Part shown: piece after piece, positions 16,901-25,873 of the stretch
Layout: every line of letters starts with the position of its first letter
Numbering within the stretch: the first letter of the stretch is position 1
NCBI RefSeq assembly: GCF_044769865.1
Contig: NZ_JBIZWA010000002.1
Location: 620,001 to 684,000 of the forward strand
DNA: 64,000 bases
Reading direction: 5' to 3'
DNA from: Homoserinimonas sp044769865
Lineage (GTDB): Bacteria; Actinomycetota; Actinomycetes; Actinomycetales; Microbacteriaceae
Notes under the pieces: model-generated
The model's database searches: none
Told to the model about the DNA's origin: nothing
Seen by the model: the letters and a program-made list of their open reading frames with translations, nothing else
Made by a program: the position numbers and the translations under genes

Positions 16901-18199
16901 ATGGCAACATCCACTCATCTCGAATCCCAGGTGCGCAGCTACTCGCGTTCCTGGCCCGTCGTCTTCGACCGCGCCGTCGGCAGCACCATGTACGACGAAG
17001 ACGGTCGCGCCTACCTCGACTTCTTCGCCGGGGCAGGAGCCCTCAACTATGGGCACAACAACCCCGTGCTCAAGAAGGCGCTCATCGACTACCTCAGTGA
17101 CGACCGCGTCGTGCACTCGCTCGACATGTTCACGAGCGCACGCAATGACTTCCTGCACACCTTCTCCGAGGTGATCCTGAAGCCGCGCAACCTCGACTAC
17201 CGGGTCGTCTTCCCCGGTCCCGGCGGCGCGAACGCGGTCGAGGCCGCGCTCAAGCTTGCCCGCAAGGTGACGGGTCGCGAGTCGGTTATCAACTTCACCA
17301 ACGCGTTCCACGGCATGACACTCGGCGCGCTCTCGGTGACGGGCAACTCGCTCAAGCGTGGCGGAGCTGGTGTGCCGCTCGTGCACGCGACGCCCATGCC
17401 CTATGACGACTACTTCAATGGGGACTATCCCGACTTCTTCTACATGGAGCGCCTGCTCGACGACAGCGGCAGCGGACTCAACATGCCGGCCGCCGTCATC
17501 GTGGAGAGCGTGCAGGGTGAGGGCGGCATCAACGCAGCCCGGGCGGAGTGGCTTCGCGCGCTCGCCGACATCTGCAAGGAGCGGGGCATCCTGTTGATCC
17601 TCGACGACATCCAGATGGGCTGCGGCCGCACGGGCGACTTCTTCAGCTTCGAGGAGGCGGGCATCGTTCCCGACATCGTGTGCCTCTCGAAGTCCATCAG
17701 CGGCTACGGCCTGCCGATGGCGCTCACGCTCGTGAAGCCCGAGCTCGACATCTGGGAACCCGGCGAGCACAACGGCACCTTCCGCGGCATCAGCCCCGCC
17801 TTCGTGACCGCCGCAGAAGCGATCCGCACGTACTGGCAGGATGACGCGCTCAAGGAGTCGACGATCGCCAAGGGTGTCAAGGTCGAGAGCCGCTTCAACG
17901 GCCTCGTGGCCCGCTACCCCGAGCACGACCTCATCGCGAAGGGTCGCGGCCTCGCCCGCGGCCTCCAGTTCGCGACGGGAGACCTCGCCGACGCCGTATG
18001 CCGCGAGGCGTTCGAGCGTGGCCTGCTCATGGAGACCTCGGGCCCCGAGGGTGAGGTCATGAAGATCCTCCCTGCCCTGACGCTCACCGACGACGAGCTG
18101 GAGCGTGGCCTCAGCATCATCGAAGAGTCCGTCGCCGCCGTGCTCGACAACGCCGAGCCCACCGCCACGACAACCCAGAAGGAGACGACGAGCGCATGA
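16901..18199 (+). CDS. ectB: Diaminobutyrate-2-oxoglutarate transaminase EctB
   Basis: A 432-residue class III PLP aminotransferase. It converts aspartate semialdehyde plus glutamate to diaminobutyrate, the first ectoine step. Visible parts are the N-terminal ESQVRSYSRSWPVVF, the cofactor region GPGGANAVEAALKLARK, the DDIQMGCGRTG stretch and the PLP lysine in CLSKSISGYGLPMA. AGGAGGAG precedes the ATG by about 8-10 bases. It begins 78 bases after ectA and overlaps ectC by 4 bases. Confidence 0.95.
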   Translation: MATSTHLESQVRSYSRSWPVVFDRAVGSTMYDEDGRAYLDFFAGAGALNYGHNNPVLKKALIDYLSDDRVVHSLDMFTSARNDFLHTFSEVILKPRNLDYRVVFPGPGGANAVEAALKLARKVTGRESVINFTNAFHGMTLGALSVTGNSLKRGGAGVPLVHATPMPYDDYFNGDYPDFFYMERLLDDSGSGLNMPAAVIVESVQGEGGINAARAEWLRALADICKERGILLILDDIQMGCGRTGDFFSFEEAGIVPDIVCLSKSISGYGLPMALTLVKPELDIWEPGEHNGTFRGISPAFVTAAEAIRTYWQDDALKESTIAKGVKVESRFNGLVARYPEHDLIAKGRGLARGLQFATGDLADAVCREAFERGLLMETSGPEGEVMKILPALTLTDDELERGLSIIEESVAAVLDNAEPTATTTQKETTSA

Positions 18200-18588
18200 T
18201 CGTTCGCAGCATCGACGAGATCACCGACACCGAGGCCGACATCAAGACCGAGAACTGGCGCAGCAAGCGCATCGTGCTCGCAAAGGAGAAGGTCGGGTTC
18301 TCGGTGCACGAGACAACCCTCTATGCCGGCACGGTGAACCAGTTCTGGTACGCCAACCACATCGAGGCGGTCTTCATTGTGGAGGGCGAGGGCGAGATCA
18401 CGGACCTCGCGACAGGCGAGACGCATCAGTTGCGCCCAGGCTCCCTATACCTCCTCAACAATCACGACAAGCACGAGGTTCGCCCGCGCACCGAGATGCG
18501 CACCGTCTGCGTCTTCAACCCGCCCATCACGGGCCGCGAGGTGCACGACGAGAACGGTGTCTACCCGCTGGTGACAGAGGTAGCCTGA
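18196..18588 (+). CDS. ectC: L-ectoine synthase EctC
   Basis: A 130-residue cupin-fold enzyme that cyclises N-gamma-acetyl-diaminobutyrate to ectoine. The N terminus MIVRSIDEITDTEADI, the metal/substrate region NQFWYANHIEAVFIVEGEGE and RPGSLYLLNNHDKHEVR match the family, and the length is standard. The ATG overlaps the ectB stop (ATGA). Confidence 0.96.
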   Translation: MIVRSIDEITDTEADIKTENWRSKRIVLAKEKVGFSVHETTLYAGTVNQFWYANHIEAVFIVEGEGEITDLATGETHQLRPGSLYLLNNHDKHEVRPRTEMRTVCVFNPPITGREVHDENGVYPLVTEVA

Positions 18589-18627
18589 CCGGCACACGCC
18601 GCACGGAACAACAACGAAGGAGGAGGA

Positions 18628-19527
18628 ATGTCAATGACCGCGACGACCGCCGAGGACCTGTTCCCGACCCGGCTCGCCGAACCGAGCGACATGATCGAGC
18701 GTGAGCAGCCCGCCGTGTGGGGGTCTCCCGCAGACGGCCCCTTCAGCGCCGATGAGCTGGGCAAGCACGAGGAGCGCGGGTTCACGATCCTCGACGACTT
18801 CATCTCGAGCGACGAGATACAGCTCTACAGCGATGAGCTCGACCGCCTTGCAGCCGACGAGTCCCTGAAGGGCGACGCCCGGCTCATCACAGAGCGGGCG
18901 ACGGGCGCCGTGCGCTCCGTCTTCCAGGTGGAGTCGCTCAGCGCGCCGATCGCCGCGCTCGCCCGCAACCCGAAGGTGCTCGACCGGGCCCGCCAGATCC
19001 TCGGTTCCGAGGTCTACCTGCACCAGACGCGCGTCAACTACATGCCCGGCTTCAAGGGCACGGGGTTCTACTGGCACTCAGATTTCGAGACCTGGCACGC
19101 GGAGGATGGCATGCCCATCCCGCGCGCTGTGAGCCTGTCGATCGCCCTGACCGACAACTACCCCTACAACGGCGGCCTCATGGTGATGCCTGGCTCGCAC
19201 AAGACCTTCGTGCCGAGCGTGGGTGAGACGCCTGACGACAACTACAAGGAGTCGCTCAAGGCGCAGGAGGCGGGCGTGCCCAGCCAGGAAGCGGTCACCG
19301 AGCTGGCTCGCCGCTACGGCATCGACCAGTTCACGGGCGCCGCCGGCTCCGCCCTGTGGTTCGACTCGAACATCATGCACGGCTCGGGCAGCAACATCAC
19401 GCCCTACCCGCGCTCGAACGTGTTCCTCGTCTTCAACAGCGTCGAGAACACGCTTCGTGAGCCCTACGCGGCCAAGTCGCCGCGGCCGACGCACATCGCG
19501 AGCCGCGACTTCACGCCACTCGGCTGA
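18628..19527 (+). CDS. ectD: Ectoine 5-hydroxylase EctD
   Basis: A 299-residue Fe(II)/2-oxoglutarate dioxygenase that converts ectoine to 5-hydroxyectoine. The iron triad can be seen as the HSD of FYWHSDFETWHAEDGMP (residues about 151-153) and the histidine of SNIMHGSGSN near residue 250. The arginine in PYPRSNVFLVFN is the 2-oxoglutarate ligand. GGAGGAGG precedes the ATG closely; the second ATG at 18634 is an alternative. It closes the operon and faces a convergent gene 6 bases away. Confidence 0.95.
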   Translation: MSMTATTAEDLFPTRLAEPSDMIEREQPAVWGSPADGPFSADELGKHEERGFTILDDFISSDEIQLYSDELDRLAADESLKGDARLITERATGAVRSVFQVESLSAPIAALARNPKVLDRARQILGSEVYLHQTRVNYMPGFKGTGFYWHSDFETWHAEDGMPIPRAVSLSIALTDNYPYNGGLMVMPGSHKTFVPSVGETPDDNYKESLKAQEAGVPSQEAVTELARRYGIDQFTGAAGSALWFDSNIMHGSGSNITPYPRSNVFLVFNSVENTLREPYAAKSPRPTHIASRDFTPLG

Positions 19528-19533
19528 GTCGCT

Positions 19534-20067
19534 TCACGCGAGCGAGAGGGGGTCGGATGCCGCGGCATCCGGCCCCTTCGTCATCTCACGCCATACGGCC
19601 GCCGTCTGGGCCGAGACGTGCGGGTCGTGGGTCTGCTGCCAGTTGCGCCCTCCGCGGCGGAAGGTGAGCTGCGCGGCGGGCGGCACGCTCGCTTCGGGGA
19701 CCGGCCGCCCCACCCACTCGCACGGCCGCACGTGCACAAGGTCCACGTCGTGGGCTTCACGGGAGTCGTCGTAGCGCCACGAGCCGGCCAGCCGACCGAG
19801 CCAGGCAACACCGTCGACGTCTCGCGTCCATATATAGGAGCCGTCGGGCGCATCCGTGAATCTCTCGAGGCGGCGGGCGATCCGCTCGTCATGTTCCGAC
19901 GCGACGGCGATCGCGGCATCCGCGAGGCGTGCGGGCACCCGCGAGAGGCGCCCGCCGACGCCGCACACGCCGACCTTCAGGGCGCGCTCGACTGCAGCGC
20001 CGTCAGGGATGCTGTGATCCCGCGAGCGCATGGGGGCTCGAAACACCGGGGGCTCGGCTGGAGTCAT
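19534..20067 (-). CDS. Hypothetical protein (unrecognised)
   Basis: A 177-residue soluble protein of unknown family. It has an Arg/Ala-rich first half (RLADAAIAVASEHDERIARRLERF) and an aromatic second half (YIWTRDVDGVAWLGRLAGSW, then HVRPCEWVGRPVPE). The pattern of Trp and Arg residues suggests a compact domain, not chance translation. The ATG at 20067 is internal to a longer open frame that reaches 20691, but upstream of 20067 that frame lies antisense to the glycosyltransferase. It converges with ectD. Confidence 0.6.
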   Translation of the reverse strand: MTPAEPPVFRAPMRSRDHSIPDGAAVERALKVGVCGVGGRLSRVPARLADAAIAVASEHDERIARRLERFTDAPDGSYIWTRDVDGVAWLGRLAGSWRYDDSREAHDVDLVHVRPCEWVGRPVPEASVPPAAQLTFRRGGRNWQQTHDPHVSAQTAAVWREMTKGPDAAASDPLSLA

Positions 20068-20133
20068 GAAGCAATACTGCCCCAGCACTTGTACCCCGAC
20101 GCTCCGGGCTTGTCCCCCGATAGCATCGGTAGA

Positions 20134-21573
20134 GTGAAGAAGGCTTGGCTCGATCGCGCGGTCGGCATCGTGATCGCGGTGGTCATCGCCGCCGCAGCAG
20201 TGCTGCTGTGGTTCGCGGTCTCCTGGACTGATCCAGAGGCAGCTGAGCCACCCGCCCACGGCGTGTTCCTCGGAATCTGGGACCTCTTCTATGTGACCTC
20301 CGCGCCCTCCGCACGCGTACTTCTCGCGGCGGTGGCGCTCGCCCTGCTGGCTGCAGGGCTCATCGCCCTCTTGGAGCACCAGGCGACCAGCAAGGCCCGC
20401 CGCTCGCTCGACAACAGCAGCACTCCCCTGTCGGCGCGGGTGATCATGGCGGAGACCCGTGGGCGCTACGACGGTCCCGTCACCGTGACGGTCATGATCC
20501 CAGCCCACAACGAGCAGGCTTCCCTCCCCGCCACACTCACCTCGCTCAAGACGCAGTCGCACAGCCCTGACCGCATCATCGTCGTGGCGGACAACTGCAC
20601 TGATGACACCGTCGCCCTCGCCCGCCAACTCGGCGTCGAGGTGATCGAGTCGCGCAACAACCGGCACAAGAAGGCCGGCGCCCTGAACCAAGCACTGCAG
20701 CTCGTGCTGCCGGAGCAGGGGCCGAACGACGTTGTCATGATCATGGACGCCGACACGACACTCGACGACGGTTTCCTCGCCGCCGCGGTCGACGCCTTCA
20801 CAAGGGACCGGGCCCTCATGGCGGTCGGGGGCCTCTTCTATGGGGAGGAGGGCAGCGGCATCCTCGGCCAGTTGCAGCGGAACGAGTACATCCGATACTC
20901 CCGTGAGATCCGCCGGCGCCGCGGCCGCGTCTACATCCTCACCGGCACGGCCTCCCTCTTCAGGCCCGTCGCACTGCGGACGGTTGCCGCCAGTCGCGGA
21001 ACGACGATCCCGGGAACTCCCGGAAACGTTTACGACACGGCGGCGCTGACCGAGGACAACGAACTCACCATCGCGCTCAAATCACTGGGCGCCCTCATGA
21101 TCTCGCCTCGCGAGTGCACGGTCGTGACCGAGGTCATGCCGACCTGGCGGATGCTCTGGAAGCAGCGCCTGCGTTGGGAACGTGGAGCGCTCGAGAACAT
21201 CGGCTCCTACGGTGTCTCCCTGCAGACGGTGCGGTACTGGGCGCAGCAACTCGGACTCGGCTACTCAGTGTTCGCCTTCGGGCTGTTCCTCGTCTTCATG
21301 GCGCTCACACTGATCGCCGTCGACACCTGGATCTGGTTCCCGTTCTGGCTCGGGATGGGCCTCCTGTTCCTTGTCGAGCGAGTGGTCACGGTGTGGCACG
21401 GCGGCCGCTCCGCACGCCTCCTCGCCCTGTCGTTCTTTCCCGAGCTCATCTTCGACCTCGTGCTCAACGTGATCTACGTCAAGGGCATCATCGACATCAC
21501 GCTGGGCCGACAGGCCACGTGGAATCATGTCGACCGGCGCCAGCTGAACCCGACGGCGGTGTCAGATGCCTGA
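20134..21573 (+). CDS. Processive family 2 glycosyltransferase, membrane-bound
   Basis: A 479-residue membrane glycosyltransferase of the hyaluronan/cellulose/NodC type. Two N-terminal membrane helices (about residues 6-28 and 56-78) precede the GT2 domain: VMIPAHNEQASLP, VVADNCTDDT, MDADTTLDDG (the DxD), TEDNELT and the QRLRW acceptor motif. Two or three C-terminal membrane helices follow. Such enzymes polymerise and export a polysaccharide, but which one is not evident. The GTG at 20134 starts the N-terminal helix. It overlaps the next small gene by 8 bases. Confidence 0.85.
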   Translation: MKKAWLDRAVGIVIAVVIAAAAVLLWFAVSWTDPEAAEPPAHGVFLGIWDLFYVTSAPSARVLLAAVALALLAAGLIALLEHQATSKARRSLDNSSTPLSARVIMAETRGRYDGPVTVTVMIPAHNEQASLPATLTSLKTQSHSPDRIIVVADNCTDDTVALARQLGVEVIESRNNRHKKAGALNQALQLVLPEQGPNDVVMIMDADTTLDDGFLAAAVDAFTRDRALMAVGGLFYGEEGSGILGQLQRNEYIRYSREIRRRRGRVYILTGTASLFRPVALRTVAASRGTTIPGTPGNVYDTAALTEDNELTIALKSLGALMISPRECTVVTEVMPTWRMLWKQRLRWERGALENIGSYGVSLQTVRYWAQQLGLGYSVFAFGLFLVFMALTLIAVDTWIWFPFWLGMGLLFLVERVVTVWHGGRSARLLALSFFPELIFDLVLNVIYVKGIIDITLGRQATWNHVDRRQLNPTAVSDA

Positions 21574-21778
21574 CGTCAAGGTCGGCATCATCCTGCCGGA
21601 GTCCTTCCTGTACTCCGAGGTCTTCGCTGTCATGTCGACCGTCGTCGCGATCAACACGATCATCTTCGTTGCCCTGGCCATCGCGAAGATGCTGCCCAGG
21701 GTGTACGTGAGCGACCTGTACACGAGTCGCAATCGCCGCGCCGAGACCCGCAGTATCCACCCCGACGACCCCGTCTGA
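21566..21778 (+). CDS. Small single-span membrane protein coupled to the glycosyltransferase
   Basis: A 70-residue protein with one clear membrane helix (about residues 20-42, FAVMSTVVAINTIIFVALAIAK) and a charged C-terminal tail (RNRRAETRSIHPDD). The ATG lies inside the last codons of the glycosyltransferase gene, so translation is probably coupled. I do not recognise the family. The context suggests an accessory subunit of polysaccharide synthesis. Confidence 0.6.
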   Translation: MPDVKVGIILPESFLYSEVFAVMSTVVAINTIIFVALAIAKMLPRVYVSDLYTSRNRRAETRSIHPDDPV

Positions 21779-21800
21779 AAACGCACGCTACCGAAACGCA

Positions 21801-21833
21801 CGAATGCCCCCGGCGTATCGCCGAGGGCATTCG
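21801..21833. terminator. Strong hairpin between convergent genes
   Basis: CGAATGCCCCCGGCG, a 3-base loop TAT, then CGCCGAGGGCATTCG. The 15-bp stem has one mismatch. It sits between the stop codons of the small membrane gene (+) and the GPGG-type membrane gene (-) and likely terminates both. Confidence 0.75.
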
Positions 21834-21865
21834 CGCCGCACGCGCGGTGATGCGCGCGTGCCGAA

Positions 21866-22009
21866 TCAGGTGAAGAGGCTGACACCACCCGGCCCGACCA
21901 GCAGACCGACGACGATGAGGACGATGCCCCACAGCAGCTGCCTGCGAACGATCGCGACGATGCCGGCGATGACGAGGATTGCAGCAATGATCCAAAGGAG
22001 GGTAGCCAT
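21866..22009 (-). CDS. Small membrane protein ending in a GPGG motif
   Basis: A 47-residue, almost entirely hydrophobic protein: two short helices (LLWIIAAILVIAGIVAIV and LLWGIVLIVVGLLV) followed by GPGGVSLFT. This resembles the small 'GPGG-motif' membrane proteins seen in actinobacteria (recalled, not searched). The ATG at 22009 follows GGAG by 9 bases; an in-frame ATG at 22024 would add MEQQH. The function is unknown. Confidence 0.6.
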   Translation of the reverse strand: MATLLWIIAAILVIAGIVAIVRRQLLWGIVLIVVGLLVGPGGVSLFT

Positions 22010-22182
22010 GTGCTGTTGCTCCATTCCCCCGCGGCTGTCGCGCCCGGGTCTGGGCACGCAACTGAGCGGGTATCTGTTTTGTCGGACGCTACCCGCGCTC
22101 GCCATCCAGCGGCCCAGACGTTCAGCAAAAATTCAGGTTCGCGGGAAGCGGCCCACCTCGGGAGCGGGACAATAGGGGCACC

Positions 22183-22449
22183 ATGAAAAACACCGACGAG
22201 ATCAAAGAGTGGCTCAGCGAGCTGAAGTCCGAGCGCAGGAGCCTCGTGACGAAGCAGATGGTGCTCGGCAACACGGGCGCGATGGGTGCGCTCACCTGGG
22301 TGCTCGACACCGAGGCCGACGACGAAGCCGTGCGCCTCAAGATCAACGAACTCGAGGTCAAGCGCAACGAGAGCATGGCCGATGAGATGGCCGGAGTCGG
22401 GTATGGCGCCATGATCGAGGCGCTCAAGTGGGTGCTGCGCCCCCAGTAG
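22183..22449 (+). CDS. Hypothetical 88-residue protein
   Basis: A short, highly charged protein (KNTDEIKEWLSELKSERRSL...VRLKINELEVKRNES) with two similar turns, NTGAMGALTWVL and GVGYGAMIEALKWVL, suggesting an internal duplication of about 45 residues. AGGGG lies 5 bases before the ATG. The family is not recognised. It converges with the Nudix gene, stop codons 3 bases apart. Confidence 0.55.
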   Translation: MKNTDEIKEWLSELKSERRSLVTKQMVLGNTGAMGALTWVLDTEADDEAVRLKINELEVKRNESMADEMAGVGYGAMIEALKWVLRPQ

Positions 22450-22452
22450 TCG

Positions 22453-23121
22453 CTACGGGGTGACCGTGCGGGACTCATCCCACGGAACGGCCCAGCCGAG
22501 CGCGTCGAACATGTTCGACAGCACGATCGCCGTGAAGCCCCACACGAGACGCTCCCCCACCTGGAACGCGGGGGTCGCGAACGTTCGACCCTCGACGCGG
22601 TGCACGACCGAGCGTCGATTCTCCGGGTCGAGCAGGTCGGCGACCGGCAGGCGGAACACGTCGACCGCCTCGCGATGGTCGATGGCCGCGACATCCGAGG
22701 GCTTGGTCCACCATGCGGGCACGGGCGTCACGAGGTTGTGACTGACCGCGAGCGGCAGCTCCGGCAGGGTGCCGAGGATCTCGACGCCGGCCGGGTCGAG
22801 CCCCGTCTCCTCGACCGCTTCGCGCAGGGCCGTGGCCGTGACATCCGCGTCCTGCTCCTCGACGCCGCCACCGGGGAACGAGATCTGCCCCGGATGATGC
22901 CCCATGGTCGCGGCGCGACGCTGCAGCAGCACGTCGAGATCCCGCCCGACTATGCCCGATGCACGCGCGGGCACAGCGTCGAGGCGCCCGAAGAGTACGA
23001 GCACCCCGGAGCGGCGGGCCCGTGAACGGTCGAAGTCGAACCGCGAGGCATCCATGTGCCATTCGAAGCTGCCGTCGCAGAGCCGCCGCAGTTGCGCACG
23101 GGCGTCATCCATTTCGGGCAT
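22453..23121 (-). CDS. Nudix hydrolase, CoA pyrophosphatase (NudL/YeaB-like)
   Basis: A 222-residue Nudix enzyme. The CoA-hydrolase signature LLQRRAATMGHHPGQISFPG precedes the Nudix box, which contains GGGVEEQDADVTATALREA followed by VEETGLD. Such enzymes cleave coenzyme A and derivatives to phosphopantetheine plus 3',5'-ADP. The ATG at 23121 begins MPEMDDARAQLRRL; the frame is open further upstream but without coding character. Confidence 0.86.
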   Translation of the reverse strand: MPEMDDARAQLRRLCDGSFEWHMDASRFDFDRSRARRSGVLVLFGRLDAVPARASGIVGRDLDVLLQRRAATMGHHPGQISFPGGGVEEQDADVTATALREAVEETGLDPAGVEILGTLPELPLAVSHNLVTPVPAWWTKPSDVAAIDHREAVDVFRLPVADLLDPENRRSVVHRVEGRTFATPAFQVGERLVWGFTAIVLSNMFDALGWAVPWDESRTVTP

Positions 23122-23251
23122 GTTGGCCAGCCTACCCAGCGGATGCTGCCGGGCGGTTTCTGCAAATTTGCTCCGCACGGCCGCCCTCGGCGGGAGGTAC
23201 CGTGCCCCGCACGACGTGAACGATGGCGCTGTGAGCGAAGGGATCGATGCG

Positions 23252-24400
23252 ATGCGAGCGATGGTGTATCGGGGGCCGTACAAGGTGCGGGTCGAGGAGA
23301 AGGACATCCCAAGGATCGAGCATCCCAACGATGCGATCGTGCGGGTCACACACGCCGCGATCTGCGGTTCAGACCTGCACCTCTATCACGGCATGATGCC
23401 CGACACCCGCGTCGGAACGACCTTCGGCCACGAGTTCATCGGCGTCGTGCACGAGGTCGGGCCGTCGGTGCAGAACCTCAAGGTCGGCGACCGCGTCATG
23501 GTGCCGTTCAACGTCTACTGCGGCTCCTGCTACTTCTGCGCGCGTGGCCTCTACTCGAACTGCCACAACGTCAATCCCAACGCGACCGCGGTCGGCGGCA
23601 TCTACGGCTACTCGCACACCTGCGGAGGCTATGACGGAGGCCAGGCCGAGTACGTGCGGGTTCCCTTCGCCGACGTCGGTCCCTCGATCATCCCCGACTG
23701 GATGGAAGAGGAAGATGCCCTCCTCATGACCGACGCGCTCGCCACCGGCTACTTCGGCGCGCAGCTCGGAGACATCGTGGAGGGCGACACCGTCGCCGTG
23801 TTCGGGGCGGGCCCCATCGGTCTCTATGCTGCGAAGTCCGCCTGGCTCATGGGCGCTGGCCGTGTCATCGTGATCGACCACCTCGACTACCGGCTCGAGA
23901 AGGCGCGCACCTTTGCCCACGCCGAGACCCTCAACTTCAACGAATACAACGACATCGTCGTCGAGATGAAGAAGACCACCGACTACCTGGGGGCGGATGT
24001 CGCGATCGACGCCGTCGGGGCGGAGGCCGACGGCAACCTGACCCAACACATCACCTCGGCCAAGCTAAAGATGCAGGGGGGCTCGCCCGTTGCTCTCAAC
24101 TGGGCGATTGACTCCGTGCGCAAGGGTGGCACGATCTCCGTCATGGGCGCATACGGCCCGATCTTCTCGGCGGTCAAGTTCGGCGACGCCATGAACAAGG
24201 GCTTGACACTTCGGATGAACCAGTGCCCCGTCAAGCGGCAGTGGCCACGGCTCTTCGAACACGTCCAGAACGGTTATCTCAAGCCGAACGACCTCGTGAC
24301 CCACCGCATCCCGCTCGAACACATCGCCGAGGGCTACCACATCTTCTCGTCGAAGCTGGATGACTGCATCAAACCCATCATCGTGCCGGACGCGAGCTGA
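23252..24400 (+). CDS. Zinc-dependent alcohol dehydrogenase (formaldehyde dehydrogenase-like)
   Basis: A 382-residue MDR enzyme. Catalytic zinc ligands are in CGSD (about 36) and GHEFIG (about 60). The structural zinc loop is YCGSCYFCARGLYSNC. The cofactor loop is FGAGPIGLYAAKSAWLMGAG, followed by a DHLDYR acidic tip favouring NAD+. The length and the long GYSHTCGGYDGGQAEYVRVP segment match glutathione-independent formaldehyde dehydrogenase-like proteins. The ATG at 23252 has AAGGGA upstream; a GTG at 23231 is possible. The next gene starts 11 bases later. Confidence 0.88.
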   Translation: MRAMVYRGPYKVRVEEKDIPRIEHPNDAIVRVTHAAICGSDLHLYHGMMPDTRVGTTFGHEFIGVVHEVGPSVQNLKVGDRVMVPFNVYCGSCYFCARGLYSNCHNVNPNATAVGGIYGYSHTCGGYDGGQAEYVRVPFADVGPSIIPDWMEEEDALLMTDALATGYFGAQLGDIVEGDTVAVFGAGPIGLYAAKSAWLMGAGRVIVIDHLDYRLEKARTFAHAETLNFNEYNDIVVEMKKTTDYLGADVAIDAVGAEADGNLTQHITSAKLKMQGGSPVALNWAIDSVRKGGTISVMGAYGPIFSAVKFGDAMNKGLTLRMNQCPVKRQWPRLFEHVQNGYLKPNDLVTHRIPLEHIAEGYHIFSSKLDDCIKPIIVPDAS

Positions 24401-24411
24401 GGAACGAGACC

Positions 24412-24978
24412 ATGCCATACACCGCACAGGCACCCGACCGTCGCGAGTCGAATGAAGAGCTGAAGGCGCGCATCCCGGGCTGGGGCGTCGACCTCGACCC
24501 CGCCGACCGGCCAGCCTTTCCGCAGGAGCGCTTCGCCTCCGAGGTGACCGGGGCGCACTGGGACTTTCCCGAACGCCAGCCCGGCGCCGAGACGCGCGAA
24601 CGCTCCATCGAACACCGCTTCGTCACGCCCGTCTTCGGCACCTCAGCACCGCTGCACGGCCTGTCGGGCGCCATCCGCCGCTTTGCCTACGACAAGTTCA
24701 GCGAGGGGCGCGCCGCCCACTGGCTCATCCTGATCGCGGGAGACCGAGTGGATGCGGCGGGCAGCCACCTGCGCTCGTTCTTCACCCTGCGGCCCGACAA
24801 CCCCGTCAGCGAGACGGGCGTCAAGGCCGAGCTCACGCACGGCGGCTTCCGTTCCCGCTTCGGCCGGGGTCGCGCCGACAACCGGCACACCTGGATCGAC
24901 TCGATCCTCATCGCGGGGCCCTGGGTGCTGGCCGGCGTTGCCGCGTTCTCGATCGTGCGGCGGCTTGCCAAGCGCTGA
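24412..24978 (+). CDS. Hypothetical membrane-anchored protein downstream of the dehydrogenase
   Basis: A 188-residue protein with a charged N-terminal part (ESNEELKARIPGWGVDLDP, then DFPERQPGAETRERS), a central SGAIRRFAYDKFSEGRAAHWL segment and one C-terminal membrane helix (about residues 165-180, ILIAGPWVLAGVAAFSIV). GAGGAACGAGACC precedes the ATG. The 11-base spacing implies co-transcription with the dehydrogenase. I do not recognise the family. Confidence 0.65.
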   Translation: MPYTAQAPDRRESNEELKARIPGWGVDLDPADRPAFPQERFASEVTGAHWDFPERQPGAETRERSIEHRFVTPVFGTSAPLHGLSGAIRRFAYDKFSEGRAAHWLILIAGDRVDAAGSHLRSFFTLRPDNPVSETGVKAELTHGGFRSRFGRGRADNRHTWIDSILIAGPWVLAGVAAFSIVRRLAKR

Positions 24979-24995
24979 GACACGATAGGCGCGTG

Positions 24996-25844
24996 ATGCC
25001 AGCGACCCGGTGGCAGTCTGGGGAGATGGATGCGTCGAAGGCTGCGAACGACGGCGTCGGCGCGCGTGACGGGGTCGCCCTGCTCGCGGCGGGCGCGAAC
25101 GTCATCATGCAACTGTCGATCCTGCCCGTCGGTCGGGGTGTCGCGGAGAGCCGAGTCGAGACTGGCCGGGTCGACCGGCATCCGTTCAAGCGTGCGCGGA
25201 CGACGCTCACCTACCTGGCCGTTGCCACGGGCGGCACCGAGGAGGATCGCCAGCGTCTGCGGCGGGAGATCAACCGCGTGCACGCGCAGGTTCGGTCCCG
25301 GCCCGGAGACGAGGTCGCGTATGACGCCTTCGATGAGCGCCTGCAGTTGTGGGTGGCGGCCTGCCTGTACTGGGGCATGGAGGATGTGACCGTCAGGATG
25401 CACGGTCCGCTCGGTGATCGTGTGGAGGACTTCTACTGCGCCGGTGCCGTCCTCGGCACGACACTGCAGGTGCCGGCCGAGGCGTGGCCGGAGGATCGCG
25501 AGGCGTTCGAGCGGTACTGGCAGCGCGGGATCGCGTCGATCCGCATGGATGAGGTCACGCGGGCCTACCTCCGCGGCATCGCGGATGCCACGTTCCTGCC
25601 GTTTCCCCTCGACCGCATGACGGGCCAGCTCAACCGCTTCCTGACGCTCGGCTTCCTGCCGCAGGAGTTCCGGGCCGAGTTGGGGCTGCCCTGGAGCGAA
25701 CGGCGGCAGCGCCGCTTCGAGCGGTTCATCCGGATGGTTGCGTCGGTCAACCGGCGGTTGCCGCGAGGGCTCCGCGAGTTTCCCTTCAACGTGCTGCTGC
25801 GGGATGCGCGCCGACGCTGGAGCCGCGGCATCCCCGTCGTCTGA
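24996..25844 (+). CDS. Oxygenase MpaB family protein (DUF2236)
   Basis: A 282-residue protein with the DUF2236 pattern: AAGANVIMQLS near residue 32, a RTTLTYLAVATGG helix, then REINRVHAQVR and the tail ERFIRMVASVNRRLPRGLR. Members of this family relate to the latex-clearing/MpaB haem oxygenases, and the two conserved histidines here are in DRHPFKRA and NRVHAQV. The substrate is unknown. The start at 24996 is the first ATG; MDASK at 25026 is an alternative. Confidence 0.78.
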   Translation: MPATRWQSGEMDASKAANDGVGARDGVALLAAGANVIMQLSILPVGRGVAESRVETGRVDRHPFKRARTTLTYLAVATGGTEEDRQRLRREINRVHAQVRSRPGDEVAYDAFDERLQLWVAACLYWGMEDVTVRMHGPLGDRVEDFYCAGAVLGTTLQVPAEAWPEDREAFERYWQRGIASIRMDEVTRAYLRGIADATFLPFPLDRMTGQLNRFLTLGFLPQEFRAELGLPWSERRQRRFERFIRMVASVNRRLPRGLREFPFNVLLRDARRRWSRGIPVV

Positions 25845-25873
25845 GTCCCGTCGTATAGGGGCGCGACAGTTCG

